From positions 1-64,000 of the forward strand of contig PCBK01000045.1 of NCBI GenBank assembly GCA_002731275.1: a stretch of 64,000 nt of DNA, written 5' to 3'. Each line of letters begins with the position of its first letter. The first letter of the stretch is position 1. Positions 17,815 to 28,300 of this stretch are shown piece after piece. Source of the stretch: Deltaproteobacteria bacterium (lineage in GTDB: Bacteria; Myxococcota_C; UBA6777). Below the pieces are notes generated by a model, which saw only the letters and a list, made by a program, of their open reading frames with translations, made no database searches and was not told where the DNA came from. The position numbers and the translations under genes were made by a program.

Positions 17815-18978
17815 ATGACACAAACAGACAAACAGGTTTCTGGTACGCCATCATTTCGCTATCCCTGTACAGGTCTTGTCCAGACGGAGGGTTTTGGTGC
17901 CTACCTGGAAGAACAGCTCGGACCTCCGAGACATAACATCCGTACATTTGCGGATGAGCTCTCCACACACTTCGACGTCCCCTACCTTTCACTCGTCAAT
18001 TCTGGTTCTTCGGCGAATCTCGCGGCGTCCTTTGCGCTCGCAGAGAAGACAGGTCCCGGTGAAGCGCTCGTCGCTGGATTCACTTTTCCGACGACGATGA
18101 CCTCTTTATTGACCGCTGGATATCGCGTCAAAATCGTCGACACTACGCCTGGGACGTTCAATCTCTCACCACAAGCCCTCGAACAGGCGATCTCTTCTGA
18201 GACCAAGGTTATCTGTGTAACGCACTTTTTGGGGTTTCCTGCGGAACTTGCCGCGATCAGGGCGCTGTGTGACAAACACAACCTGCTCTTGTTACAAGAC
18301 GCTTGCGAGAGTCAGCATCTGCTTTACGAAGGCAAAGCTGTCCATCACTATGGGGATTTGACGACGTGGAGCTTCTACCACCCTCATCATCTCTCGGCGT
18401 TTGGTGGAGGCGGGGTGATCTCACTCGACGAAGATACACACAAACTCGTCGAATCTATCACACATTGGGGGCGCGCATGTACTTGTCACTTCGACCCTTC
18501 GAGCTGTGAAGCCCCCGAAGGGATGTATCACAACTTCTACTATGTGCGTCGTGGGCATAATCTGGAGATGTCCGAACTCAACGCTTGTTTTGGTCGCTTT
18601 CAACTACGTCAGTGGCCGACATTCGAAGCAAAACGCAAAGAACACTACAACATCTTATGGGAAGCACTTCGTGACTGTGGGTCGATCGAGGTGTATCCAG
18701 CCTTGGAAAACAACGGATCTCCCTTTGTGTTCCCGATCACGCTCAAGGACAAAGAGGTGTTGGAGGTGTCGAGGAGCTTGGCGGAGAGAGGTGTGGAGAC
18801 GCGCAACTTGATGGGAGGCGTGATCGCTGACCAACCGGCTTTTCAGGACCTTCCAACGGATGGCTTGCAACATTGTCGTGCCCTCGCGAAGACCTCGATC
18901 TTTGTCGGGATCCATCAGACGCTCACGACTGAAGACGTCCACGACGTCGCAAAGCACCTTCGTGCGGTGTTGTCATGA
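17815..18978 (+). CDS. DegT/DnrJ-family dehydratase, E1/RfbH-like with [2Fe-2S] motif
   Basis: Resembles CDP-4-keto-6-deoxyglucose-3-dehydratase (E1, RfbH), a PMP enzyme with a [2Fe-2S] cluster that removes a C-3 hydroxyl of a nucleotide sugar. Two features support this over an ordinary sugar aminotransferase. The lysine that normally binds PLP is replaced by His (SFYHPHHL, H191). The cysteines C164, C222, C224 and C231 have spacing C-x57-C-x-C-x6-C, close to the C-x57-C-x-C-x7-C of E1. The start has GAGAGGA 4 nt upstream. The stop overlaps the radical SAM gene start (ATGA). No other sugar-nucleotide genes are near, so the real substrate may differ from that of E1. Confidence 0.75.
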   Translation: MTQTDKQVSGTPSFRYPCTGLVQTEGFGAYLEEQLGPPRHNIRTFADELSTHFDVPYLSLVNSGSSANLAASFALAEKTGPGEALVAGFTFPTTMTSLLTAGYRVKIVDTTPGTFNLSPQALEQAISSETKVICVTHFLGFPAELAAIRALCDKHNLLLLQDACESQHLLYEGKAVHHYGDLTTWSFYHPHHLSAFGGGGVISLDEDTHKLVESITHWGRACTCHFDPSSCEAPEGMYHNFYYVRRGHNLEMSELNACFGRFQLRQWPTFEAKRKEHYNILWEALRDCGSIEVYPALENNGSPFVFPITLKDKEVLEVSRSLAERGVETRNLMGGVIADQPAFQDLPTDGLQHCRALAKTSIFVGIHQTLTTEDVHDVAKHLRAVLS

Positions 18979-20303
18979 AGATCGAATACAGCCAATCGCT
19001 CGCTTCGCAAGCGCCCTGGGAATTTACGATACAATACCCACCTCGACCGGCGTATTTTCGCGAGCACTTTTCGGGGGTTGTTTCTCTCCGTGAGAAGGTC
19101 AAAAGAGCGCGCTTTTTGCTCTATATCCACGTCCCTTTTTGTGAGCGGAAGTGCTTTTATTGCAATTTTGCCGTAGATGTCCGCGATCGGGCTGAGGTCT
19201 ATACGCGCTATGTCGATCATCTCCTTCGTCAGCTCGACGCACTCGAAGAAGAGGTCGATGCACAGGTCGATATTGGTGGGATTGATATTGGAGGTGGGAC
19301 CCCAACGCGGCTGCCTCTTGTGGAGTTAGAGCGGCTTTTGGTCGCCGTCGCGCCGTGGAAGAGGCGTTCGGATCATGCGTTCCCTTTGTCTATCGAGACG
19401 ACGCCACGGATCGCCTCTGAGGAACCCGAAAAGTTAGGTCTTTTGGTGGAGAGGGGAGTGGATCGCATCTCGATGGGGATCCAGAGCACCAACGAAGAGA
19501 CCCTTGAAGAGGTCAACCGTCGCACGGGTCTTGTGATGATTGAGCGCGCTGCAAAGAATCTTCGTCTTGCAGGTGCGAAGAGAATCAATGCCGATCTCAT
19601 CTTCGCGTTACCGGGGCAGAGTATGGAAGATTGGAAGCTCGATCTTCACCGTGTGATCGAGATGGGCTTTGATTCAATCACGACGTATGATTGTTTGTAT
19701 CGTGGGGTGGGGCGTGTGATGAACCGCCATTCGCCTGATATCCCCGAACCCTCTGTGTATCAAGAGATGTATGATGTAGGGTATGCGTTGTTGACGGCGC
19801 ATGGATATCATGCCCGGTATGGGTCGGTGAATTTCTCTCGTTATCCTGACGAGACGGGAACATCTGCCTATTTTGAGGGGCGCTTGTTGGATGGCGAGCC
19901 GTATCTTGGTATTGGGAATTACGCGACGAGTTTGTTCGATTGGACGTGGTCTTTTGCGCCGTATCGTGTGCGGGATTGGGAGCGTGCGATCGATGGTGGT
20001 GATGTGTTTCCTGTTGGGGATGGGTATGTGCTCCCTGAGGATGAGGTCGCGGCCAAATATATTTTGCTCTCGCTGAACTTTGGTGTGATTGACTCCAGGC
20101 GTTTTGCGCGGATATTTGGTGTCCCTCTCGAAGAGCGTTATGATGACGAGCTCTCATTTGCCCTCGAACAAGGCTGGTTGGTCTCCGAGTCTAAGGGGGT
20201 GTACACCCTCTCCGAAGGGCACTTTGGCCACATGCCCCATCTCAGAAGTCTCTTCTACTCGCTCTCTGCCCTCCAGTGGATGCAAAAGCAGAAAACACGT
20301 TAA
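18975..20303 (+). CDS. HemN-like radical SAM protein
   Basis: Radical S-adenosylmethionine enzyme of the HemN/coproporphyrinogen-oxidase-like group. The cluster motif is C56-E-R-K-C60-F-Y-C63 (CxxxCxxC), followed by the SAM-binding IDIGGGTPTRL and by GVDRISMGIQS and ADLIFALPGQ. A HemN_C-like winged helix covers the last 90 residues. HemN proper is part of haem synthesis, but many homologues act elsewhere. Coupling by ATGA to an E1-like dehydratase argues for a joint reaction, possibly reductive or radical chemistry on the same substrate. There is no separate Shine-Dalgarno at the start, consistent with translational coupling. Confidence 0.8.
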   Translation: MKIEYSQSLASQAPWEFTIQYPPRPAYFREHFSGVVSLREKVKRARFLLYIHVPFCERKCFYCNFAVDVRDRAEVYTRYVDHLLRQLDALEEEVDAQVDIGGIDIGGGTPTRLPLVELERLLVAVAPWKRRSDHAFPLSIETTPRIASEEPEKLGLLVERGVDRISMGIQSTNEETLEEVNRRTGLVMIERAAKNLRLAGAKRINADLIFALPGQSMEDWKLDLHRVIEMGFDSITTYDCLYRGVGRVMNRHSPDIPEPSVYQEMYDVGYALLTAHGYHARYGSVNFSRYPDETGTSAYFEGRLLDGEPYLGIGNYATSLFDWTWSFAPYRVRDWERAIDGGDVFPVGDGYVLPEDEVAAKYILLSLNFGVIDSRRFARIFGVPLEERYDDELSFALEQGWLVSESKGVYTLSEGHFGHMPHLRSLFYSLSALQWMQKQKTR

Positions 20304-20749
20304 CCCACCCTGTCCGTGTGACCAACACGCCGAAGGCGTCAACAGGAGGGGAAGGCAAGCGAAGCGCGCTTGGGGATGCCCGTGCATCCCCGATAGTCAA
20401 TGCCAAGCGAAGCGCGGCAGCCTGTAAGGGCAAGTGGCAACTTGCCCAAGATGGAGTCCGGCAAGCGAAGCGCGGCAGCCTGTAAGGGCAAGTGGCAACT
20501 TGCCCAAGATGTGTGCCCGGCAAGCGAAGCGCGGCAGCCTGTGAGGGCAAGTGGTAACTTGCCCAAGATGGAGCCCGGCAAGCGAAGCGCGGCAGCCTGT
20601 GGGGCAAGTGGTAACTTGCCCAAGATGTGTGCCCGGCAAGCGAAGCGCGGCAGCCTGTGAGGGCAAGTGGTAACTTGCCCAAGATGTGTGCCCGGCAAGC
20701 GAAGCGCGGCAGCCTGTGGGGGCAAGTGGCAACTTGCCCAAGATGGAGC
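20304..20749. repeat. 58-bp tandem hairpin array between convergent genes (family A)
   Basis: Six copies of a 57-59 bp unit (about 20402-20749) start with GGCAAGCGAAGCGCGGCAGC and contain GGCAAGT-GGYA-ACTTGCC, a perfect 7-bp stem with a 4-nt loop. The stem is unchanged while the loop varies (GGCA or GGTA here, GGAA at 1439). Before them lie ACGCC-gaa-GGCGT and GGGGATGC-ccgt-GCATCCCC hairpins. The array fills the space between the stops at 20303 (+) and 20750 (-). No gene is present. Confidence 0.85.
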
Positions 20750-23700
20750 CTACCGACGACGTTTACGTCGCTTGGTGCGTCTGCGTCGGCGTTTTCGTTT
20801 GGGTGTTGGGAGTGTTGTGCGTTTGGCGGAGGGGGGGTTATAGTCGGTACAGACGCCGACGTGGTGAAGCATTGACAGCAAGATGTCATGTGCGAGGTAT
20901 TTGGCTTCGGCTCTATCCTGATCCTGTCCACCTTTGCGGCAGGGTTGTCCTTGTGGGTGGTATCCATTGCCAACGACGACTGCGAACGCGATGTCCCGAA
21001 AGCGCCAGCCCTTGCCTCTGGGGATGACATCACTTCCACCTTGCTTGGTGGGGATAATGGCACCTGTAAACAGCGAGTCAGCGATGTTCTCCTCGGGATA
21101 GTCGTACAATGAGAATGTCCGCTTAAAACAGCCACTCTGTCGACGCCACTTTTTCGACGCCCTGTACGTTCTCCCTGCACGTTTGACTCTCTTGAGCAAT
21201 GCCTGACGTGAACGGGCACTTCGTGTCTCTGCTGTTCCCGTCTTCCCTACGACCTGAAGACCATAGGGGCGCAAGCAATACTTGTTGAGTGACGCAAATG
21301 GTTTGGCTGCTGTCCCTCGTGTCGTGACCGACGCCATCGCTTCTTGAATGCGTTTGGCATCTGCTCGTTGCACGATCCGTTTGGCTTTTGGGCGCTTGAG
21401 TGGTGTGCGTATCGACATCGGGGGATGTTCTTTATTGGCATCCCAATCACCGACCCAGAACTTCGGAGATGGTAAGATCCCATCATTTGCGAGCGTCGCG
21501 CTCAAGAGGGCGAGTCGAAGAGGGGAGACCGTCAGGTTCTGTCCAAAACCGACATAGGCCATCCCACGTAAAGACGCCGCGACGGAGCCAAATGTCCGTG
21601 CGGGTGAGGTTGGATATCCGTGGCGTGGGTCCGTGGCCCGTGTCGTCCACTGTTGCCATGCCGGATAGGCCGCAGCATACCCGACGTACCGACCGACGCC
21701 AAAGTAGCCTTGTGGTTGTTGCTCTCTCATGCGTTTACGAAGCGTTGCCAGAGAGGCTTTTCGTCGCTGCTTGGGTGATAATGTCTCCGAAGGCTTCGGC
21801 CACTTACTGCGTCCCGGTTCCCAGTAGACGTCTGTGTAGCGACGATAGATACGTTTGCGACCACGTCCCATCCTATAGGTATAGCGCATCAAGAAGCCGA
21901 GCTCCGACGCCGTCTTGAACAGCTCTCTATGGAGAGTTGAACGCTGGATCGCGTTGGAGATGGTCTTGGGTTCGATCTTCATAAATTGATAGCGACCGTT
22001 GCCATAGCGACTGCGATGCCAGCGGACATGGGCGGCGTTGTGACGAAGTTGTTCTTTGGGGACGCCCGCCATCTCCAACGCGAGATGGGCAAAGTAGACA
22101 TTGCAAGAGGTGGAGAGCGCCTTTTTGAGGCCGACAGGACCATGTCCTCCACGTTTATGGCAGCGGAAGTGAATCGGAGAGGGGCGCCACGTGACACGTT
22201 CATTGCCTCGGCGGTCGCGCTTCTTTTTGGGGAGCTGGAACATCAAGCCACCTGCACAGTGGTGGACCGGGAACTTCAGTGGGCGTCCTTTTTTGCGAAG
22301 GTAGCGAGCGTAGGCCATCGCGGTCACGAGCTTCGCTGTCGAGCCTGGAGTCTGTGAACCGCTGAGAGCGCGTTCGAGTAGCCAACCACTGCGGGCAGAA
22401 CCAAAGATCCCACGTCGCTCTTCCTCTTTATCCCACAGGATCGCTTCGAGATAATTGGGGACAGGTGTGGGTTTGCCGAGCAGACGCTTCTTTTTGGGGG
22501 CGTTTGGTGGCAGATGGGCTGGGTCATATGCGAGGAGCGGGTCGATGATTCCAAATCGGTCCACGAGTTGCCCCTGTAGATACCTGTACCCGCCTTTTTT
22601 ACGGTCCTGAAGGGACTTGGGATCTGGAAGGTTTGGGTCAAAGGTCGGAAAGCTCGCGGCGGCGAGGACACGTCCATTCTTTCGATTGAGCAAGACGACA
22701 GCGCCAGTGTGGGGTTTATGAGGATTCTTGAAGAAGCGCCGACGAAAGAGTTTTTTGAAGGCCTCTGAGTCCATGCGTTTGAGGTGTTGTTGTGTCGATG
22801 TAAAGGCGATGCGTTGTAGGTCTGGTAGCAGTGTCGTCGCGATCTTACGGACCTTTGGTGTCGCAGAGGTCTTGTTGTCCGTCTCTGATCTGGGAGGGAG
22901 CTGTGCTTTGAGCGCAGAAGGACGTGAACGATAAGGACCACCCACACTGCCGGCGATCGCGTGGGAGAAGACAGCGCCTTCTGGGTAGTGAGAGACGATT
23001 TGGTCCCCTCGAAAACGTGCGAAGGCCAACAGACCTTGTGGACGACGAAAGCGAAAGGAGATGTCTCCGAGCTGGAGCACGTCGCGGTCTTGAAGGGGGA
23101 TCTCATGACCCGCCTGGACGACACGTTCATTGAGCCGGATCTCCAATGAGCCCGATTGGACACGCATGTAATACCGAAGAGGTGCACCGCGTTGTTGTTC
23201 GAGTTGAGTGCGTGGAAGAGGCGCGAGGACGACTGCGTACAATCCCTGAACATTCCCGACAGGTCGTTTGACGATGCGTCCCTTTGGATCGATAAGAGGT
23301 GCTTTTGTACCGGGCTTACAATGAAGCTCCCTGATACGGCTGCGCACCAAAGAAGAGCAGGGCACAAGGATGGATGTACCCGAACGTACAAGCGCATCAC
23401 TTCCCCAGCAGGTCGTCTTATGGGTCCACTTTCTCCCTTTACGGAGGCTCTGGTTTCCACAGTGTTTGTGTCGGCTCCAGCGACCTTTGTTACGTGTCTG
23501 CAAGTCTTTGAACAGCTCGTCTTGTGTGAGGACTGTTCCGAGGCGAGTGGCGATCTCTTTGAGGGGCCAATCTTTGCTGCTCTGTTGGAGCGTCTTCGTG
23601 CGCTTCCACCAGCGTTTTTGTGGGAGCTTGTACAAAAATTGTGAGGGGGCTGCTCCTTTTGTCGGCTGTTTCTTCGTGGGGTTGGGACGATACGCGAATG

Positions 23701-25384
23701 GATGGCGACTTTCGTAAAGAGTCGCGTTGAGTGAGAGCAAGGTACGTGGGTGGGAGAGCGCACCGACCTTTTTGAATTGTCGCTCTCTCGCCTCGTTAGG
23801 AGTGTACGTCGACGCGAGTAGCTCGACAGGTTGTGTGGACAGAAATGCGACGTGCGCAGGCACTGGAGCGTTGCCTGTGTCGAGCTGTTCGAGGAAGGCC
23901 TGCCCTGTATCTGCGGCTGTTAGGATCGTCGCGAGACGTGGGTGGAGCTGCCTCTTGCGGTTGAGGTGTTTGGGGTGCATCAGGTTGCGATAAGGCGCTT
24001 GAAGGGTCGCGCCACCGACGCCCAGTCCGAGTAATTCACCCCCACTTTTGCGTTGTCTGATCCGAAAGAGAGAGCGGGCCTGTGCTCTGTAACGACGAGC
24101 TAGAGCCTGATTGGCCATCCAGATCCTGTTGCGCAAGAATGGATTTTTGTGAAGCGGCTTGAGAGTGTGTTGCCACGCTGGCAGGGGGACGAGTTGGGAC
24201 AATTGGGAGATATCGACACCTGGTTGGTGGCGTGCCGCGAGAGAGCGACGAAGATCTTCGGGGGTGAGATAGGTGAGATACTTTCTCAACACCAACTCGT
24301 GAATTTGTTCTTCGAGGTCGAGTGTACGGACGGCCTCTGGGAGGAGTTGACGAAAGTACACATCGGCCTTGCCGACGAGGAATCCCCGTTGTTCGCGCTC
24401 TTCGAGATGGGCTGGGTTGAGCTGTCTGACGCTCAGCCCTTCGCTGTCTGCCGGGTACAAGAGCAGGTCGTCGTGGTCTTTCTCCTGCTCCGACTCCCTC
24501 CACCGGAGTGTCACGGAGTGATGGGGGTGATAGCGAGGATACAGACGCAGGACATCTCCGGGCTTCAACCACAAAGAATCATTTGGACACGTTGTGCTCT
24601 TCGATGTTTTCGTTGGCGCCTTGGCGTCTTTCTCTTCTGTCTGTGAAGGCGGCGTGGGCTGCTCCTTTTGAAAGCACAACAACCGCTCGGCTTTGGGGAT
24701 GTCTTTCTCTTTGCTGTCGACGAGTAACTGGCTCCCACGTCTCTGGACAAAGAGGCTCTTGGCTGGGATCAGGGCGGAACCAATGACGATATCGTTTGAT
24801 GCACTTTTGCCGAACTGGAGACCTTTTTCCCACTTCCATTTGGGGAATCGCCAACCGACACGACGTAGCTCGATGCGTTGTTCGAGGGTGGGGTGGAGAC
24901 AGAGCCACAAGATCATCCCGTCATGTGTGAAGAATCGGATGTCCTGTGGTGTGGGTTCTCGTTCACACGTCGCTAAGAAGACCTCGGCACGTGGTGCACG
25001 AGCCCCGAAGATTGGGACGGCATCGCTTCCTCGAAAGGCACGTGTCCCAGGGCTCGGTTGGTGCGCGACAAGGTGTCCTGCGTCACCCTGTACATGGAGC
25101 AAAAAGTAGATGCCTGTCGCCGAATCCCGCAAGAGCGAGTGTGCTGACTGAAGAGGTGCATCCAAAATGACCGGTGCGTAGCGTTGTTTGGGCATATTCG
25201 TGAGCCGAAAGAGTTGGCTACATGCGACGACCGCGACGACACCAAAGAGCAAAGGCAAGATCAGCCAGGGGAGTCTATCCATCCACTGAGGTGGGGCCTT
25301 TCTCTCTCGCTCATGGCCTCCTTGAAGTCCCCATTTGGTCGACAGCTCCTGCCATATCCGTGTGAGATCTCTACGAATACTCAT
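20750..25384 (-). CDS. PBP2-like transpeptidase with FHA-like domains
   Basis: Class B penicillin-binding protein, about 1544 aa, more than twice the usual size. A single membrane anchor at residues 39-58 puts the rest in the periplasm. FHA-like features are FGKSASNDIVIG (191-202) and a later LQDRDVLQLGDISFRFRR strand pair, typical of FHA C-termini. The transpeptidase domain has S1015-T-A-K1018, S1093-C-N1095 and K1381-T-G, so it should be active and beta-lactam-sensitive in principle. The C-terminus is a polybasic tail (KRKRRRRRTKRRKRRR). I set the start at ATG 25384, with GGAGGAGGT 5 nt upstream, overlapping the FtsW-like stop as ATGA; the longer form at 25492 lacks such a site. Confidence 0.85.
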   Translation of the reverse strand: MSIRRDLTRIWQELSTKWGLQGGHERERKAPPQWMDRLPWLILPLLFGVVAVVACSQLFRLTNMPKQRYAPVILDAPLQSAHSLLRDSATGIYFLLHVQGDAGHLVAHQPSPGTRAFRGSDAVPIFGARAPRAEVFLATCEREPTPQDIRFFTHDGMILWLCLHPTLEQRIELRRVGWRFPKWKWEKGLQFGKSASNDIVIGSALIPAKSLFVQRRGSQLLVDSKEKDIPKAERLLCFQKEQPTPPSQTEEKDAKAPTKTSKSTTCPNDSLWLKPGDVLRLYPRYHPHHSVTLRWRESEQEKDHDDLLLYPADSEGLSVRQLNPAHLEEREQRGFLVGKADVYFRQLLPEAVRTLDLEEQIHELVLRKYLTYLTPEDLRRSLAARHQPGVDISQLSQLVPLPAWQHTLKPLHKNPFLRNRIWMANQALARRYRAQARSLFRIRQRKSGGELLGLGVGGATLQAPYRNLMHPKHLNRKRQLHPRLATILTAADTGQAFLEQLDTGNAPVPAHVAFLSTQPVELLASTYTPNEARERQFKKVGALSHPRTLLSLNATLYESRHPFAYRPNPTKKQPTKGAAPSQFLYKLPQKRWWKRTKTLQQSSKDWPLKEIATRLGTVLTQDELFKDLQTRNKGRWSRHKHCGNQSLRKGRKWTHKTTCWGSDALVRSGTSILVPCSSLVRSRIRELHCKPGTKAPLIDPKGRIVKRPVGNVQGLYAVVLAPLPRTQLEQQRGAPLRYYMRVQSGSLEIRLNERVVQAGHEIPLQDRDVLQLGDISFRFRRPQGLLAFARFRGDQIVSHYPEGAVFSHAIAGSVGGPYRSRPSALKAQLPPRSETDNKTSATPKVRKIATTLLPDLQRIAFTSTQQHLKRMDSEAFKKLFRRRFFKNPHKPHTGAVVLLNRKNGRVLAAASFPTFDPNLPDPKSLQDRKKGGYRYLQGQLVDRFGIIDPLLAYDPAHLPPNAPKKKRLLGKPTPVPNYLEAILWDKEEERRGIFGSARSGWLLERALSGSQTPGSTAKLVTAMAYARYLRKKGRPLKFPVHHCAGGLMFQLPKKKRDRRGNERVTWRPSPIHFRCHKRGGHGPVGLKKALSTSCNVYFAHLALEMAGVPKEQLRHNAAHVRWHRSRYGNGRYQFMKIEPKTISNAIQRSTLHRELFKTASELGFLMRYTYRMGRGRKRIYRRYTDVYWEPGRSKWPKPSETLSPKQRRKASLATLRKRMREQQPQGYFGVGRYVGYAAAYPAWQQWTTRATDPRHGYPTSPARTFGSVAASLRGMAYVGFGQNLTVSPLRLALLSATLANDGILPSPKFWVGDWDANKEHPPMSIRTPLKRPKAKRIVQRADAKRIQEAMASVTTRGTAAKPFASLNKYCLRPYGLQVVGKTGTAETRSARSRQALLKRVKRAGRTYRASKKWRRQSGCFKRTFSLYDYPEENIADSLFTGAIIPTKQGGSDVIPRGKGWRFRDIAFAVVVGNGYHPQGQPCRKGGQDQDRAEAKYLAHDILLSMLHHVGVCTDYNPPSAKRTTLPTPKRKRRRRRTKRRKRRR

Positions 25385-28300
25385 GATACCTCCTCCTCTG
25401 CGGGCTCCCAGGGATGATGGTGCATCTGACGATAGATCAGCGCCAGCACAAAGTAACAGGCGACGAGGCTCGTCCCTCCCGACGAGACCCACGTCAGGGT
25501 GACCCCTGTCATCGGTGTCAGACGCAGTGTTGAGCCTATATGAATGAAGTTCTGTGCGAACAGGTAGATGCTCCCAAACAACATCAGCAGGCTGCGGATA
25601 CTGCTCTGTTTTTTGTAGGCGAGGGCGGCTTTGTTGTCGCCAAAAGAAGCCTCACCTTCGGCCTTTGGAAACAGCGGATACCAGTGCAGCCACGCGACAC
25701 CTAACGTCATCAAGGGGAACGCGCAGGTGGTGAGCAACACGATGTATCCCCACAGCGGCGAGAGGACGCGGACGACAGCGGTCAGCACAAAGTCACTGTG
25801 TAGGTTGTTGAACCACTGAAAGGCACCCTTGTATCCAGCGAGATCCCATTGGTTTTGTAGGAGCTGTTCACCCACCATAAAGCGCCAGGGTTGGTTCCAC
25901 AGCGCCAATCGTTCGCGCACCTTTTGTAGCTCGCTGTTATGTAAGGCCCACTCCGGTTGGAGCGTTGCCAGTAAGTCTGGGAGCCAAAACAGTACGGCGA
26001 TCCCACCAAAGACCACGCCGATACGCAAGAGGTTGCCCGCAGTCACCAGACGGTCGACACCTGGGGCGAGAAAGATAAACAGGATGTACAGCGAAAAGCA
26101 CAGCGTCAAGATCAGCCCCGGCCCCAGGTCCCCCTGGATCGTGTACAGAACGCAGATCGCGCCGAGCAAAAACAAGTACAACATCGAGAGCTGCATCGCC
26201 CCAAACAGGATCTTCCCTCGCTCCTGTGGGGTAAAGGTCTGGACTGCTTTTTGTTCGGGCAGTGTGGCCGTTCGTTCTCCTGGCTGGGCGAGCTGTTGGG
26301 CTTCTCTTTGTCGTTGTTGTGTGTGACGCGCTTTGCGCAATCGCAGGGCAAAGAGTTCGTGTCCCAAATAGCCTGAGAAGAAATAGATCGCCGCCAGGAT
26401 CGCGAAGTCCGAGAGCTTCACTGTACCGATCAGTGGGATGACCAAAAAGAACCTGTTGTGGACGGCGCCAGGTATCAACAGACCTAACAATGGGACAAAG
26501 CCCAGTAACGCCAAGGTATAAAAGAAGAAGCGCAAACTCTTTCGCTGTAGGGGGACCTGTCGTGCGCGTTCGAACTCCTTCATCAGGACGCTCCCACAAA
26601 AGAGCACGACGATCGCGAGCAGGAAGGTCAACCACGTCCCAAACAGCCAACCAAAGAAGATGGCGCAGACCAAACACACGAGCGCAAAGCCACGAAACTC
26701 CCATGTCTCAAAGAGTGGTGTCGGCGCAAACTCTGGTTCAATCGCCTGTTTGATGTGATCGCGTGTGCGCCAATCTTGGACGCGCTGCCAGATATCTCGT
26801 GGCAGTATAAAGAGCCCAACAAATGCGGTGAATCCGACGAGAGACCACAAGAGTTGTCTGTACAAGAAGTCGTTGTTGTTGAGCCCAAGAGACGAGAGGG
26901 AGAGTGTGGCGAGGACATACAATCCCATACCGTTGAGGAAGATCGCGACAGGTAACAACAACATCGCGGGGAACCACAGCGCAAACATCAACAGGCTACC
27001 GTACCACGGGAGGGCTGGGAGCGGTTGACCTTCTTCTTCGGAGGCGCGCCACATTCGACGCTGTGTGCGTGTGAGCAGTGCCTGACGCAGGTCGCCTTCT
27101 GGAAGTAACTTCATCAAAACACTGCTCGGTGGGATGGGACTCCAGGTGACACGTCCAGTCGTAAGCATCCAATACAAAAAGAGGGACAACCCCATAAAGA
27201 TCGTGCCCCAGAGTAAGGCGATGCGCCACGCGAGGGCCGCATACGATGGCCGAAAGACTCGAAAATAAAAACGCTTTGTGTAGTAGATGTGTTCGGCTTT
27301 GTGGGGGATACCGGCTTTGGGGAGTTTCTTGAGCAGGGTGCCATCTGCTTTGGCGAGGTAGAGCGCTGCGCCTTCGAGTGGGCGGACCTGCAAGTGGCCT
27401 TTTTTGTCTGGTTGTATCTCCATAAACGGACGGTAGGGAGAGACGAGCTGTGTTTTACCGGGCTCGCCGACAAGTGATGTGCGAATGGTCCAACGATCGG
27501 CCTGTGGGTTCCCACCACCGCCACCTGTGATGAGCAAGTGGCGTCCTTCTGGCAAGAAACGTCTCATCGGATAGTTGTGGGATGGGTAGGTCGAGAAGAA
27601 CGGTATCAACGTCGTCTTAGGGAGACGTGTGAGCATCATCCTCACGCCTTCTGGGGTGAAGGAGAGTCTGTAGGTGAGTTGGCCTGCGGAGAGTAGATCG
27701 CCATCGTAGAGGCTGGTTGTACCGAGCAGACGAGCTGAACCACGCCCCGGCAAGATCTGCATAGGGCGGTTACCCTGTCCGAGATGTTGCAGGAGGAGGC
27801 GTTTATTCTGGAAGTACAGACGTGCGATGCCCGCGATCTCCAGGCCACCAGGGATCGCAGACTCTCTGAGCGGAAAGGGGCAGGAGGTGTTGGTCTGTGT
27901 GAGTGTGTAACCCGGCGCGGTCGTCAGGTAGGTCTTGTGTTGCAAGGACACATTGTAAGATGGTTGTTTGCCCCACGAGATCGTCCCTGTGAAGGGCTTC
28001 CACTGTGTCCCAAATAAGCGTCGCCACTGACCATATCTGTACGCGAGCGCGTCGCCTTTGACCTCCTTTGGGAGCCTGTAATACTGGTGTGGTCCGAGTC
28101 TCATCTGTCGTGGCTGCTTGCCTTTGATGTCAAACAGGAGTTGCTCTTCGTTCCAGCGTATAGGGAGTTTGGATGCTTGGATGGTGAATGAGATGGTCTG
28201 CCCATCGTCGCGCTTCTTTTGGGTCTTACTTGGTTTGGGTGTCTTTGTCTTGGAGGCTGTGGTTTTGGGGGGCGGACTCGTGCGCAGGAGTTGAAGGAGT

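Noticed and set aside
1144-20749. CRISPR array
   Set aside because: The repeats are contiguous or differ only by drift; there are no unique spacers of constant length and no cas genes in the window.
20242-21219. 325-aa minus-strand ORF and several plus-strand ORFs across the 58-bp array
   Set aside because: They are repeat translation products that continue antisense or out of frame into the PBP gene, with no coding bias.
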